A stretch of DNA of 64,000 nt. It comes from Gloeobacter morelensis MG652769 (lineage in GTDB: Bacteria > Cyanobacteriota > Cyanobacteriia > Gloeobacterales > Gloeobacteraceae). The position numbers were made by a program, and so were the translations under genes. Location of the stretch: assembly GCF_021018745.1 (NCBI RefSeq), contig NZ_CP063845.1:806001-870000 (forward strand). The letters run 5' to 3'. Under the pieces are notes generated by a model. That model was not told where the DNA came from. It did no database searches and saw nothing but the letters and a program-made list of their open reading frames with translations. Positions 28,793-37,232 of the stretch are shown here, piece after piece (the first letter of the stretch is position 1; each line of letters begins with the position of its first letter).

Positions 28793-29599
28793 TCAACCGA
28801 AGCGACCGGAGATATAATCCTCGGTGCGCTTGTCCTTGGGAGAGAAGAAGATCTCCTTGGTGGGACCATTTTCGACCAGTTGGCCGATACGGCTCTCGTC
28901 GGTGTTGAAAAACAGGGTGTTCTGGGAGACGCGACCCGCCTGCTGCATGTTGTGGGTCACGATGATAATCGTGAACTGATCGCGCAGTGTCTCGATCAGT
29001 TCTTCAATGCGCAGCGTAGCGATCGGGTCGAGGGCCGAGCACGGTTCGTCCATCAAAAGCACGTCGGGATTGACCGCCAGGGAGCGGGCGATGCACAGAC
29101 GCTGCTGCTGGCCACCCGAAAGACCGAGGGCTGAAGTCTTGACTTTGTCTTTGACTTCGTTCCAGAGGGCGGCTTTGCGCAGGCTCGTCTCGACGATTTC
29201 GTCGTAGTTGCCCTTAAATCCAAACACCCGCGGCCCGTAGGTGATGTTGTCGTAGATGGTCATCGGAAACGGGTTGGGCCGCTGGAAGACCATGCCGACG
29301 CGGCGGCGCAGACGGGTGATGTTGACTTTGGGATCGTAAATGTTTTGACCAAACAGTTCGATTTGCCCGTCGATGCGCACTTTGGTCTCCGCCTCGGCGA
29401 TGCGGTTGAGGGCCTTGATAAAGGTGGATTTGCCACAGCCGGAGGGGCCGATAATCGCCGTCACCGACTTGGCAGGCAGATCGACGTTGATATTATCGAG
29501 GGCCTTCTTGGTGCCGTAGAAAAAGGCCATGTTGCGCACTTTGTAGGCGGTACCGGCCTTGGTGGGCACCTGATCGGCTTGAAGCTGCTCACTGCTCAT
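28793..29599 (-). CDS. pstB: Phosphate ABC transporter ATP-binding protein
   Basis: A 268-residue ABC ATPase of PstB type. Walker A is GPSGCGKST, signature [15 protein letters not shown], Walker [14 protein letters not shown], switch His in [13 protein letters not shown]; the PstB-specific [19 protein letters not shown] is present. The ATG at 29597-29599 is chosen; upstream in-frame sequence overlaps pstA. It powers phosphate import with PstC/PstA and is the last gene of the pstSCAB run. Confidence 0.97.
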   Translation of the reverse strand: MSSEQLQADQVPTKAGTAYKVRNMAFFYGTKKALDNINVDLPAKSVTAIIGPSGCGKSTFIKALNRIAEAETKVRIDGQIELFGQNIYDPKVNITRLRRRVGMVFQRPNPFPMTIYDNITYGPRVFGFKGNYDEIVETSLRKAALWNEVKDKVKTSALGLSGGQQQRLCIARSLAVNPDVLLMDEPCSALDPIATLRIEELIETLRDQFTIIIVTHNMQQAGRVSQNTLFFNTDESRIGQLVENGPTKEIFFSPKDKRTEDYISGRFG

Positions 29600-29616
29600 T
29601 GCGGAAGTATCCCAAT

Positions 29617-30504
29617 TTAGAAACGACGACGGAAGACATAACGGGAGATGATGCTGATGGCCAGCACCAAGATCAGTAGCAGGAGGGAAGCTCCCCACGC
29701 CTTTCGTTGCAAATCTGCGTAGGGTGTGGTCGCGTAGTTAAAGATTAACACTGCCAGCGAAGCGGTCGGCTGGCCCACCTTGTCAATCCAGTATTGGCTG
29801 AATAGCGCCGTAAACAGCAGCGGTGCCGTCTCACCGGCGGCGCGGGAGACCGCGAGCATCACGCCGGTGATGATCCCCGGCAGGGCCGCCGGGACGATCA
29901 CCCGGGCGATCGTGTTGAAGCGATCGGCCCCTAACCCCAGCGAGCCCAGACGCAACTCCCAGGGCACCAGTTTGAGCGCCTCTTCGGTTGTACGCACGAT
30001 GATGGGCAGCATCAAGATGGCGAGGGCAAAGCCTCCCGCGTAGGCCGAGAAGGTCTTGGTGGAGAGCACCACCACACCGTAGGCGAATACACCGATCACG
30101 ATCGAAGGCACGCCGGCCAGAACGTTGACCCCGAAGCGGATCACTTCGATGATCCCCCGATCGTCGCGGGCGTACTCAGAAAGGAAAATACCCGAAAGTA
30201 CCCCGAACGGGACGCTGATCAGTGCGGCAATTCCCACCATCAGCAGCGTGCCCTGAATGGCGTTGCCGAAGCCGCCGCCGGGGGTGCCGGCCGGGGCGGG
30301 CAACTCGGTGAAGATGTCCAGGCTCAAAGAGGAGAAACCCTGGATGAGCACGTAGATCAGTACCGAGAAAAGCGGGATGATCGCAAAGAACGTGAAGACG
30401 ACCGACAGGGTGGTCATGCTGGTCGTAAACAGTGCCCGGCCCGGTTCGAGCGGGCTTGTCAGATCGTCGGAAACCGGCGGTTCGGGCCTAAGGGAGGTTG
30501 TCAT
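29617..30504 (-). CDS. pstA: Phosphate ABC transporter permease
   Basis: A 295-residue permease with six membrane segments and the EAA-type loop ([33 protein letters not shown], in pieces). [20 protein letters not shown]-like residues near 70 match PstA. The ATG at 30502-30504 lies six bases downstream of the pstC stop. Forms the membrane channel with PstC. Confidence 0.95.
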   Translation of the reverse strand: MTTSLRPEPPVSDDLTSPLEPGRALFTTSMTTLSVVFTFFAIIPLFSVLIYVLIQGFSSLSLDIFTELPAPAGTPGGGFGNAIQGTLLMVGIAALISVPFGVLSGIFLSEYARDDRGIIEVIRFGVNVLAGVPSIVIGVFAYGVVVLSTKTFSAYAGGFALAILMLPIIVRTTEEALKLVPWELRLGSLGLGADRFNTIARVIVPAALPGIITGVMLAVSRAAGETAPLLFTALFSQYWIDKVGQPTASLAVLIFNYATTPYADLQRKAWGASLLLLILVLAISIISRYVFRRRF

Positions 30505-30510
30505 GGCGGT

Positions 30511-31488
30511 TTAGTTGCGCTCCAGCGAGACTCTGCGCACGATCAACTCGGCAACGATATTGACCAACAGTGTGATCAAAAACAGCAGCAGAGCTGCGAA
30601 AAACAGCGCGCCGATGTGCACCGCAGTGTTGGCCTCCGCAAACTCATTGGCAAGCAAAGCAGCGATCGTGTAGGCGGGGGCAAAGATCGACGTGTCGATT
30701 TGCGGCGTGTTGCCGATGACCATGGTGACGGCCATCGTCTCGCCCAGGGCGCGGCCCAGGCCCAGGATGCAGGCGCCGACCACCCCCGAGGAGGCCGCAG
30801 GCAGAAGTACCCGGAAAATGGTCTCCCAGCGGGTGGCGCCGAGGGCCAGCGAGCCGTTGCGCAAACTGCGCGGGATCGCCTTGAGCACGTCGCGGCTGAT
30901 GGAGGCGATGGTGGGCAAGATCATGATGGCCAGCAGCACGCCCGCCGTGAGCAGGCCCGGCCCATAGGGCACACCGAAGATCGATTTGCCGCCAATCTGG
31001 ATCCAGCCCAGGGTTTGATTTAAGAACGTTTCGACTGCGCGGACGATCGGGATCATTACGAAGATGCCCCACAGCCCGTAGACGACGCTTGGGATGGCCG
31101 CCAGCAACTCGACCATGAAGGCGATGGGAGTGAGTATCCACTCCGGCAGAAAGTCCTCAGTCAAGAAGATCGCAATTCCCAGGCCCACCGGCACCGCCAG
31201 AAGCATGGCGATGGCGGAACTGGCGATCGTCCCGAAGACGAAGGTGAGCCCGCCAAACTCCTCGACGACCGGATCCCAGGTCGAGTTGACCAGAAAACCG
31301 AGGCCGAATTTGGAGATGGCGGGCAGTGCATCGCGAGCGACCACGAACGCCATCCAGAAGAGGGTGCCGACGACGGCCAGGGCCGCCACCAGGAACACAC
31401 CGCGGGCGATGGTGTCGGGTTGTAAAGAACCCCCGCCGACGGTCAGGTTCTCGGGAGCTTCGAGCTGGTTCGATGGTTGCGTCTGCAT
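30511..31488 (-). CDS. pstC: Phosphate ABC transporter permease
   Basis: A 325-residue permease with six predicted membrane segments, the PstC block VYGLWGIFVMIPIVR and the EAA loop RDVLKAIPRSLRNGSLALGA. GLGRALGETMAVTMVIGN is a conserved PstC stretch. It lies 34 bases after pstS and six before pstA. It partners PstA in high-affinity phosphate uptake. Confidence 0.95.
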   Translation of the reverse strand: MQTQPSNQLEAPENLTVGGGSLQPDTIARGVFLVAALAVVGTLFWMAFVVARDALPAISKFGLGFLVNSTWDPVVEEFGGLTFVFGTIASSAIAMLLAVPVGLGIAIFLTEDFLPEWILTPIAFMVELLAAIPSVVYGLWGIFVMIPIVRAVETFLNQTLGWIQIGGKSIFGVPYGPGLLTAGVLLAIMILPTIASISRDVLKAIPRSLRNGSLALGATRWETIFRVLLPAASSGVVGACILGLGRALGETMAVTMVIGNTPQIDTSIFAPAYTIAALLANEFAEANTAVHIGALFFAALLLFLITLLVNIVAELIVRRVSLERN

Positions 31489-31522
31489 AACTCTTTTGGA
31501 ATGGCAAGTGGTCGGTGGATGT

Positions 31523-32566
31523 TTACTTGATCTGCTCGGCCGCCTTCATGACGTTTTTGGAGACGGCGGCAGGCAGCGGGGTGTAATTGAGGGGCTCGAC
31601 GTACTGTTGCCCTTCAGTCAAGGCCCAGTTGACGAACTTTTTCAGTTCAGCGGCCTTGGCCTTGTCGTTGCCTTCTTTGTACACCAGCAGCCAGGTGAGG
31701 CCCACGATCGGGTAGGAACTGGCCCCGTCCGGATCTTCGATGAAGACGCGGAAATTTTCGGGGTACTTGGTCCCGTCGAGGGCGGCCTCAGTCGCCTTTA
31801 CCGTCGGCAGCACGAACTTGCCTTCGCGGTTTTCGACCGCGGCTACCGGCAAGTTGTTCTCGGTGGCGTAGGCGTACTCGACGTAGCCGATCGCTCCGGG
31901 CGTCTGCTGGACCTGGGCTGAGACACCCTGATTGCCCTTGGCGCCGATGCCGGTGGGCCACTTCACCGAGGTGCCCTTGCCGACTTTCTCGGACCAATCG
32001 GAGGATTTGATCGCCGACAGGTGGTTGGTGAAGATAAACGTTGTGCCGGAGCTGTCGGAGCGGCGCACCACGGCGATGGGCAGATCCGGCAGCTTGACGT
32101 CGCGGTTGACCGAGGCGATGGCCGGGTCGTTCCACTTGGTGACCTTGCCCAGGTAGATATCGGTCAGGGCTACGCGGGTGATCCGCAGACCCGACTTCAC
32201 ACCGGGCAGGTTGTAGGTGATAGCCACCGCACCGGCGGTCATGGGCAACATCAGCATCTTTGAGGCGCCGCCGACCTTGGCCAGTTGCTCGTCGTTCATC
32301 GCGGCGTCCGAAGCGCCGAAATCGACCGTTTTGTTGGTGATCTGGTTGATGCCGCCGCCGCTGCCGATGCCCTGGTAGCTGATTTTGACATCGGGGTTCT
32401 TCTTGTTGTACTCGAAGAACCACTTTTCATAGAGCGGTTGCGGGAACGTCGCGCCGGCGCCGCTAAGGGTCAGGGCGTGGGCGACCTGCGTCAACAGGGG
32501 AGAAGCGAGTGAAGCCAGAGCCACTACCGAAACAAAAGCCCTGCGGGTCCACTTGTTGGTCTGCAT
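31523..32566 (-). CDS. pstS: Phosphate ABC transporter substrate-binding protein
   Basis: A 347-residue periplasmic binding protein with a signal peptide (VSVVALASLASPLLTQVAHAL, cleavage near residue 32). Ligand-site blocks are GAGATFPQPLYEKWF, IGSGGGINQITNKTVDFGASDAAM and RSDSSGTTFIFTNHL, with KWNDPAIASVN between; all are PstS signatures. It captures phosphate for PstCAB. The preceding gap contains a candidate Pho box, so induction under phosphate limitation is expected. Confidence 0.96.
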   Translation of the reverse strand: MQTNKWTRRAFVSVVALASLASPLLTQVAHALTLSGAGATFPQPLYEKWFFEYNKKNPDVKISYQGIGSGGGINQITNKTVDFGASDAAMNDEQLAKVGGASKMLMLPMTAGAVAITYNLPGVKSGLRITRVALTDIYLGKVTKWNDPAIASVNRDVKLPDLPIAVVRRSDSSGTTFIFTNHLSAIKSSDWSEKVGKGTSVKWPTGIGAKGNQGVSAQVQQTPGAIGYVEYAYATENNLPVAAVENREGKFVLPTVKATEAALDGTKYPENFRVFIEDPDGASSYPIVGLTWLLVYKEGNDKAKAAELKKFVNWALTEGQQYVEPLNYTPLPAAVSKNVMKAAEQIK

Positions 32567-32631
32567 GGGTTCTCAACCTTTTTTGTCTGGGGAACGTTGT
32601 TGTCCAGCCCAGTAAACACTGAGCGCCCCCA

Positions 32632-32663
32632 GGGTAACGAAATTTGATTAAGACGAGGTTAAC
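32632..32663 (-). promoter_or_regulatory. Candidate Pho box upstream of pstS
   Basis: On the minus strand GTTAACCT and CTTAATCA are spaced 11 bases apart, matching the (C/T)TTAACC(T/A)-plus-3 pattern of cyanobacterial SphR/PhoB boxes. A third, weaker and shifted copy (CGTTACCC) follows. A TTTACT lies about 15 bases further on and could be a -10 element. Only two good repeats are seen, so the call is tentative. Confidence 0.45.
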
Positions 32664-32822
32664 AATAGTCAGGGAGCGCCCACACCCATACGGTAACTGA
32701 TTGCTGGGAGCACCCAATTGCAGGCGGCTTGCACGCAACGGGCGGTGTGTCGCCGGCATACTGACATTTACGGCGTTCTGGCAATGCGCGGTGGTCGGGG
32801 CGGGGGATGAAATAATAGAGCC

Positions 32823-33614
32823 ATGCGCATTCTTGTCAGCAACGACGACGGTATCCTCGCCCAGGGTATCCGCACCCTGGCCAATACCCTGCACCGCGCC
32901 GGTCATACCGTGACGGTGGTCTGCCCGGATCGGGAGCGCTCCGCCACCGGGCATGCCCTCACGATGCACAAACCCCTGCGCGCCGAAGCGGTCGACAACC
33001 TCTTCGAGCCGGGGCTGACGGCCTGGGCGATCAACGGCACCCCCTCCGACTCGGTGAAGCTGGGTCTTGACGCGCTGCTGGGCGAACGACCCGACTTGGT
33101 CGTCTCGGGGATCAATTGCGGAGCGAATTTGGGTTCGGATGTCCTGTACTCGGGTACGGTCTCGGCGGCCATGGAAGGGACGATCGAAGGCTTGCCGAGC
33201 ATTGCCGTTTCGCTCGCAAGCCGCATCCGCTGTGACTTTCAGCCGGCGGCCGATTTTTTGGTGCGCTTTGTGCGCGCTCTGGAGGGGCAACCGCTGCCGG
33301 AGGCGTTCTTGCTCAACGTCAATGTGCCGGCCCTTCCGGAAAGTGAGATTCTCGGCGCGCGCGTCTGCCGTCTGGGGATGCGCCGCTACCGCGACCAGTT
33401 CGTCAAGCGCGTCGATCCGCGCGGGGTCAACTATTACTGGCTGGCCGGGGAGGTGATCGAATCGGAGGAGGCCCCCGACAGCGATGTGGTCGCCGTGCGC
33501 GAGGGCTGTATCGCGATCACCCCGCTCAAGTACGACCTCACCTACGAGCCCGGGATCGGCTTACTGGGCGCCCGGCCGTGGGAGAAAATCTTCGGTCCCC
33601 TCGCAGGCGGCTAG
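32823..33614 (+). CDS. surE: 5'/3'-nucleotidase SurE
   Basis: A 263-residue Sur[17 protein letters not shown] provides the metal-binding Asp-Asp, [14 protein letters not shown] the second site, and [26 protein letters not shown] the family core. It is a cytoplasmic metal-dependent phosphatase of nucleoside monophosphates, tied to stationary-phase survival. It diverges from pstS. Its stop (CTAG palindrome) is shared with the convergent glmU stop, a 4-base overlap. Confidence 0.95.
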   Translation: MRILVSNDDGILAQGIRTLANTLHRAGHTVTVVCPDRERSATGHALTMHKPLRAEAVDNLFEPGLTAWAINGTPSDSVKLGLDALLGERPDLVVSGINCGANLGSDVLYSGTVSAAMEGTIEGLPSIAVSLASRIRCDFQPAADFLVRFVRALEGQPLPEAFLLNVNVPALPESEILGARVCRLGMRRYRDQFVKRVDPRGVNYYWLAGEVIESEEAPDSDVVAVREGCIAITPLKYDLTYEPGIGLLGARPWEKIFGPLAGG

Positions 33615-34981
33615 CCTTCCTCGGTGCGCTCGTAAGGGGGCTGCCAGTTGGGCTTGACCACCTGGCGGCTGCGGGCGATTACCAATCCGGAGGGCACATC
33701 CTCGGTGACGGTGGAGCCGGCGGCGACGGTCACCCCGTCGCCCAGTTTGAGCGGGGCCACCAGGCAGGAGTTGGCGCCGGTACGCACCCCGTCGCCGATC
33801 TCGGTGTGGTGCTTGTGTTTGCCGTCGTAGTTGACCACGATCGTGCCGGCGCCGAAGTTGACCCGCTCGCCGACCCTCGCGTCGCCCACATAGCTCAAGT
33901 GCGCCGCGTTGGTGTGATCGCCGATGGTGGCGTTTTTGATCTCGACAAAGTTGCCGACCCGGCAGTGGGAGCCGACATCGGCGCCGGACCGCAGGTGCGA
34001 GTACGGGCCGACGGTGGAGTGCGCTCCCACGCGCGAACGGCGCAGGACCGAGTACAGAATTTCGGTGCCCGTCCCCACAACCGTATCCTCCAGCAGGGCC
34101 CCAGGACCGATGCGGCAGCCGCTCGCGATGCGGGTGGCGCCGCGCAGGTGGGTCTCCGGCTCGATCACCACGTCCGGTTCGATTTCGACGGTCTCGTCGA
34201 TGGTGACCCGCAGCGGGTCGACGATGGTCACCCCCGAGAGCATCAACCGCACCAGCGCGCGCTCATTGAGGATGCGGCTCGCCTGGGCCAGTTGCACCCG
34301 ATCGTTGATGCCGAAGATCTCCTGGGGGTCTTCCACGGCGACGGCGCGCACGTGGGTGAGCATCGGCAGTGCGTCCGGCAGGTACAGCTCGCCCTGGTCG
34401 TTGGCGGCGCTCAATGCAGGCAATACCGCCGATAGCGCCGGCCATCGAAAGCAGTAGACTCCGCCGTTGATTAAGTCATTGCGGCGCTGCTCCTCGGTAC
34501 AGTCGCGATCTTCGATCACCTGGCGCACCCGGCCCTCGGCGCCGAGGAACACCCGGCCATAGCCACCCGGATCGGCGATCCGGGCGGCGAGAATCGTGGC
34601 GTCGGCCCCGAAGCTGCGGTGTTTTTCGACCAGATGGGCAACCGTGCTGGGCCGCAACAGCGGCGCGTCGCCGTTGAGCACCAGGACTTCACCTTCGAAG
34701 CCCTCCAGGTGCGGGATCACCTGCTGGACAGCATGCCCGGTGCCCCGCTGTTCGGTTTGCTCCACAAACTGGACCCCCGGACGGGCGATGCGTCCGCGCA
34801 CCAGATCGGCCCCCTGGCCCACGACAATGAAGCATTCGGCCAATGCCAATTCGCCCAACGCGGCGAGCACCCGTTCGAGGATGGTGCTGCCCGCCAGGGG
34901 ATGCAGCACCTTCGGCAGGGTGGAGCGCATGCGGGTGCCTTTGCCCGCCGCCAGTACAATCGCTGCCAACTGCCCGCTCAT
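33611..34981 (-). CDS. glmU: Bifunctional UDP-N-acetylglucosamine pyrophosphorylase/glucosamine-1-phosphate N-acetyltransferase
   Basis: A 456-residue enzyme of normal length. The uridylyltransferase domain has [38 protein letters not shown] and [10 protein letters not shown]. The left-handed beta-helix acetyltransferase domain begins near residue 250, with the active-site His in [18 protein letters not shown]. It makes UDP-GlcNAc for peptidoglycan, lipid A and polysaccharide. The ATG at 34979-34981 follows AAGGAGAG; the longer upstream frame is antisense to purS. Confidence 0.96.
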   Translation of the reverse strand: MSGQLAAIVLAAGKGTRMRSTLPKVLHPLAGSTILERVLAALGELALAECFIVVGQGADLVRGRIARPGVQFVEQTEQRGTGHAVQQVIPHLEGFEGEVLVLNGDAPLLRPSTVAHLVEKHRSFGADATILAARIADPGGYGRVFLGAEGRVRQVIEDRDCTEEQRRNDLINGGVYCFRWPALSAVLPALSAANDQGELYLPDALPMLTHVRAVAVEDPQEIFGINDRVQLAQASRILNERALVRLMLSGVTIVDPLRVTIDETVEIEPDVVIEPETHLRGATRIASGCRIGPGALLEDTVVGTGTEILYSVLRRSRVGAHSTVGPYSHLRSGADVGSHCRVGNFVEIKNATIGDHTNAAHLSYVGDARVGERVNFGAGTIVVNYDGKHKHHTEIGDGVRTGANSCLVAPLKLGDGVTVAAGSTVTEDVPSGLVIARSRQVVKPNWQPPYERTEEG

Positions 34982-35068
34982 CGTCTCTCCTTGCTGATGC
35001 TCAAACAGTATATCGGCGGCGGTGGAATTGCTAAAATTGGCCCTACAACCCGCTGAAGCAGCAGAAGT

Positions 35069-35335
35069 ATGCACTACAAAGCAACCATCCGGGTAACGCT
35101 GCGTCCCTCCGTCCTCGATCCGGCGGGTGTGGCGGTGCGCTCCGGCCTGCAACAACTGGGGTACACCAGCGTCGCCAACGTGCGCATCGGCAAGTACGTC
35201 GAACTCGAACTGGAGGCGGACAACGACGCTGAAGCGCGCCACCAGGTCGACCGCCTGTGCGATCAGATGCTCGCCAACCCGGTAATCGAAGTCTACAAAT
35301 TCGAAGTAGCGGCCTTCGAAGCGGCCCGGCGCTAG
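35069..35335 (+). CDS. purS: Phosphoribosylformylglycinamidine synthase subunit PurS
   Basis: An 88-residue PurS: MHYKATIRVTLRPSVLDPAG, then GYTSVANVRIGKYVELELEA and CDQMLANPVIEVYKFEV, the standard small subunit that bridges PurL and PurQ in purine synthesis. It diverges from glmU across 87 bases. purL and purQ are not in the window. Its stop directly abuts the convergent gene at 35336. Confidence 0.94.
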   Translation: MHYKATIRVTLRPSVLDPAGVAVRSGLQQLGYTSVANVRIGKYVELELEADNDAEARHQVDRLCDQMLANPVIEVYKFEVAAFEAARR

Positions 35336-35746
35336 CTATTCAGGCTTTTTGCCGTCGCCTAGAAACCGCTCGACGACAATGCGGGCTCCCTCGCGCAGGG
35401 CGATGGTGGCTACGGTCGAGACTACCGAGGCAACGAGCGAACTTTTGCCTACCTCCCGGGCGATCACTGCGTCGCGGTTTGCTCTGCGTCTGCTCCCCCC
35501 GGGCAGGCTCAAGGCGACCAGGGCTCCGGCGGCGGCGGCTACGCCCACGGCTCCCAGGGGATAGCGGTTCACCCAGGTGCGCCAGTCGAGGTCTGCTTTG
35601 ACGCGCTGTTCGATGGCGCTCGCGGTCTGGGCGATGCGCTCGCGGGTGCGCTGCAGGTCCGCCTCGGCAAGCGGTGCGGTCTCGGGCGGGCCGGAGGGGG
35701 CCAGTTTGCCGTTGGCGGCCACGGTTACTTCCTGCGAATCAGCCAT
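35336..35746 (-). CDS. DUF3618-like membrane-associated hypothetical
   Basis: A 136-residue protein with a helix rich in charged residues at about 25-50 (DLQRTRERIAQTASAIEQRV, DUF3618-like). One membrane segment lies near residues 62-80 (PLGAVGVAAAAGALVALSL), and a second hydrophobic stretch near 100-118. The start overlaps the upstream holin-X-like gene by 22 bases, so the genes form an operon. The trio 35336-36480 resembles small envelope-stress cassettes common in bacteria; function unknown. Confidence 0.72.
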   Translation of the reverse strand: MADSQEVTVAANGKLAPSGPPETAPLAEADLQRTRERIAQTASAIEQRVKADLDWRTWVNRYPLGAVGVAAAAGALVALSLPGGSRRRANRDAVIAREVGKSSLVASVVSTVATIALREGARIVVERFLGDGKKPE

Positions 35747-36108
35747 GTGATCGTCTCCTGCGCTTCTTCGATGGCCCGTCCCGGGCTGTTGCGCTTGAGG
35801 TTGCGCATCGAACCCGCCGCGATGACGCTGCCGCTACTTAAAAACAGCAAGGCGACGACGATCGCCGCCGCCCAGGTCGGTAGCACCAGTTGCAATCCCA
35901 CCAGCAAGGCCACCCCGGCAAAGGCCATGCCGAGCACCAACAGGAGCAGCCCGAGCACAACCCCGCCCGCGTGGAAGGCCAGCTTCTGGCCATCGGCGGT
36001 GAACTCCTGGCGGGCCAGGCGAATGTGCTGGACTACCAATTGCTCGAACTGGCCCACCAGTTCGGTCAGCAGATCTTTGAGGCTCGGTTCGCTCTGGCGC
36101 ACGGGCAT
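35725..36108 (-). CDS. Holin-X/DUF1469-family membrane protein
   Basis: A 127-residue protein with a charged N-terminal helix (LKDLLTELVGQFEQLVVQHIRLARQEF), then two membrane segments separated by a short turn (VVLGLLLLVLGMAFAGVALLVG and AAIVVALLFLSSGSVIAAG), the PF07332 pattern. Despite the family name there is no phage context; such proteins sit in envelope-stress gene clusters. AGGAGAG precedes the ATG. Confidence 0.8.
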   Translation of the reverse strand: MPVRQSEPSLKDLLTELVGQFEQLVVQHIRLARQEFTADGQKLAFHAGGVVLGLLLLVLGMAFAGVALLVGLQLVLPTWAAAIVVALLFLSSGSVIAAGSMRNLKRNSPGRAIEEAQETITWLIRRK

Positions 36109-36117
36109 ATCTCTCTC

Positions 36118-36480
36118 CTAGCGTCTGAGCAGGCGGGCCAGGATAAAGCCGACCCCAAAGGCGATCCCCAGGCTCGCCACCGGATGGCGGCGGACAGTCG
36201 AGCGGGTGCGCTCCAGTAGATCGTCAACTTCGGCGCCTTCTAAGTAGCGCGCGCCCGTGCGCAGTTGCGAGGCGACTTTTTGGGAGTACTCGCTCGCCTT
36301 GGTGCCCTGGGAGCCCAGGCGCTCGAACTGCTCGGCGGTCTCTTCGAGCTTGCGCGCGGCCTCGTGCAGCGCCCGATCGAGGCGCTCCTGGACACTGGCT
36401 TTCGATTCGGCGACGGGGGGAGCGGCCTCCGGTGGTGGTGGGGTGCTCTCCGTGGGGCTCGGGTTTTCCTCGGGTGCCAT
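36118..36480 (-). CDS. ElaB/DUF883-like small membrane protein
   Basis: A 120-residue protein: a Pro/Glu-rich start, a long amphipathic helix (VQERLDRALHEAARKLEETA and on to YLEGAEVDDLLERTRSTV), and a single C-terminal membrane helix with Arg tail (ASLGIAFGVGFILARLLRR). This is the ElaB/YqjD/DUF883 layout. GAGGAG spaced six bases supports the ATG at 36478-36480 over one two codons upstream. First gene of the three-gene stress-type cassette. Confidence 0.78.
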   Translation of the reverse strand: MAPEENPSPTESTPPPPEAAPPVAESKASVQERLDRALHEAARKLEETAEQFERLGSQGTKASEYSQKVASQLRTGARYLEGAEVDDLLERTRSTVRRHPVASLGIAFGVGFILARLLRR

Positions 36481-36541
36481 CGTCATCTCCTCGCCTGGCC
36501 TCACTTTCAGTATAGAGATCCTGCCCGTACCGCCCGTATCC

Positions 36542-37192
36542 TCAGGGAGTCAGGCGACGAAACCGGTACGGTTCTTCTTTAGCTCCCCACACCTGGTTGC
36601 CTTGGGCGTCGAAGCCCCGGTCCCGGGTGTCCATACCTTCTTTATATAAGGTGATCTCGTTGGTGATCCGGGCTGCCCCGCGCACGTTGCTCGGACAGCC
36701 GCCCTCGGGGGTGGTGCCCACGTACTTGTCGCCCGCCTGCACCAGCCGCACAGTACAAGTCGGATCGCCGTCCAGAGCCATGGGCGGGATCAGCCGCTCG
36801 GCGACGGGTTTGGCGCACAGTCCCGCCAGAGGCTTCGCATCGACGAATTTGAATCCTGCCGATTCGACCGCGCGGCCGTCGGCGCTCGCGGCGATGCGCA
36901 ACAAGCGCTGCCGGTAAGGCTCATTGAGCTTGTTCGACATCGCCTGCTCCTGGTAGAGATAGAGCGCTTTTGACTTATCGCCGTCAAGGCGTACCGGGCA
37001 GGTGGTCATCCACACATCGGGGCGGCCGGAATTGCTTTGCGCTTGCTGGGTGGTGGTCATGATCCCCGTCAGGTGCGCGGCTACCTCCTCTGCCTGCCGC
37101 TCGGTAGCCGGAAGCACGCTTTGCTCGGCCGGGGCAGGTACGGCTGCAAGCAAACCGGCGGTGAGCAGCAAACAGCAAATGGCGACGCGCAT
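36542..37192 (-). CDS. CpcT/CpeT-family protein with signal peptide
   Basis: A 216-residue member of the CpcT/CpeT chromophore-lyase family. Diagnostic blocks are DVWMTTCPVRL, ALYLYQEQAM, NEPYRQRLLRI, GTTPEGGCPSNVRGA and RDRGFDAQGNQVWGAKEEPY. Authentic CpcT attaches phycocyanobilin to a beta-phycocyanin cysteine in the cytoplasm. This copy begins with a clear signal peptide (ICCLLLTAGLLAAVPAPAEQ, probable cleavage after APA), so it is probably exported and may not act on phycobiliproteins. The ATG at 37190-37192 is taken as start; sequence further upstream overlaps the permease gene end. Confidence 0.85.
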   Translation of the reverse strand: MRVAICCLLLTAGLLAAVPAPAEQSVLPATERQAEEVAAHLTGIMTTTQQAQSNSGRPDVWMTTCPVRLDGDKSKALYLYQEQAMSNKLNEPYRQRLLRIAASADGRAVESAGFKFVDAKPLAGLCAKPVAERLIPPMALDGDPTCTVRLVQAGDKYVGTTPEGGCPSNVRGAARITNEITLYKEGMDTRDRGFDAQGNQVWGAKEEPYRFRRLTP

Positions 37193-37232
37193 GGGCTGAT
37201 TCAACCTCTCGGATTGGCCCGAGGATAACACT

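Noticed and set aside
35725-36108. Phage remnant suggested by the holin-X family name
   Set aside because: No phage genes are near; the family is common in non-phage stress cassettes.
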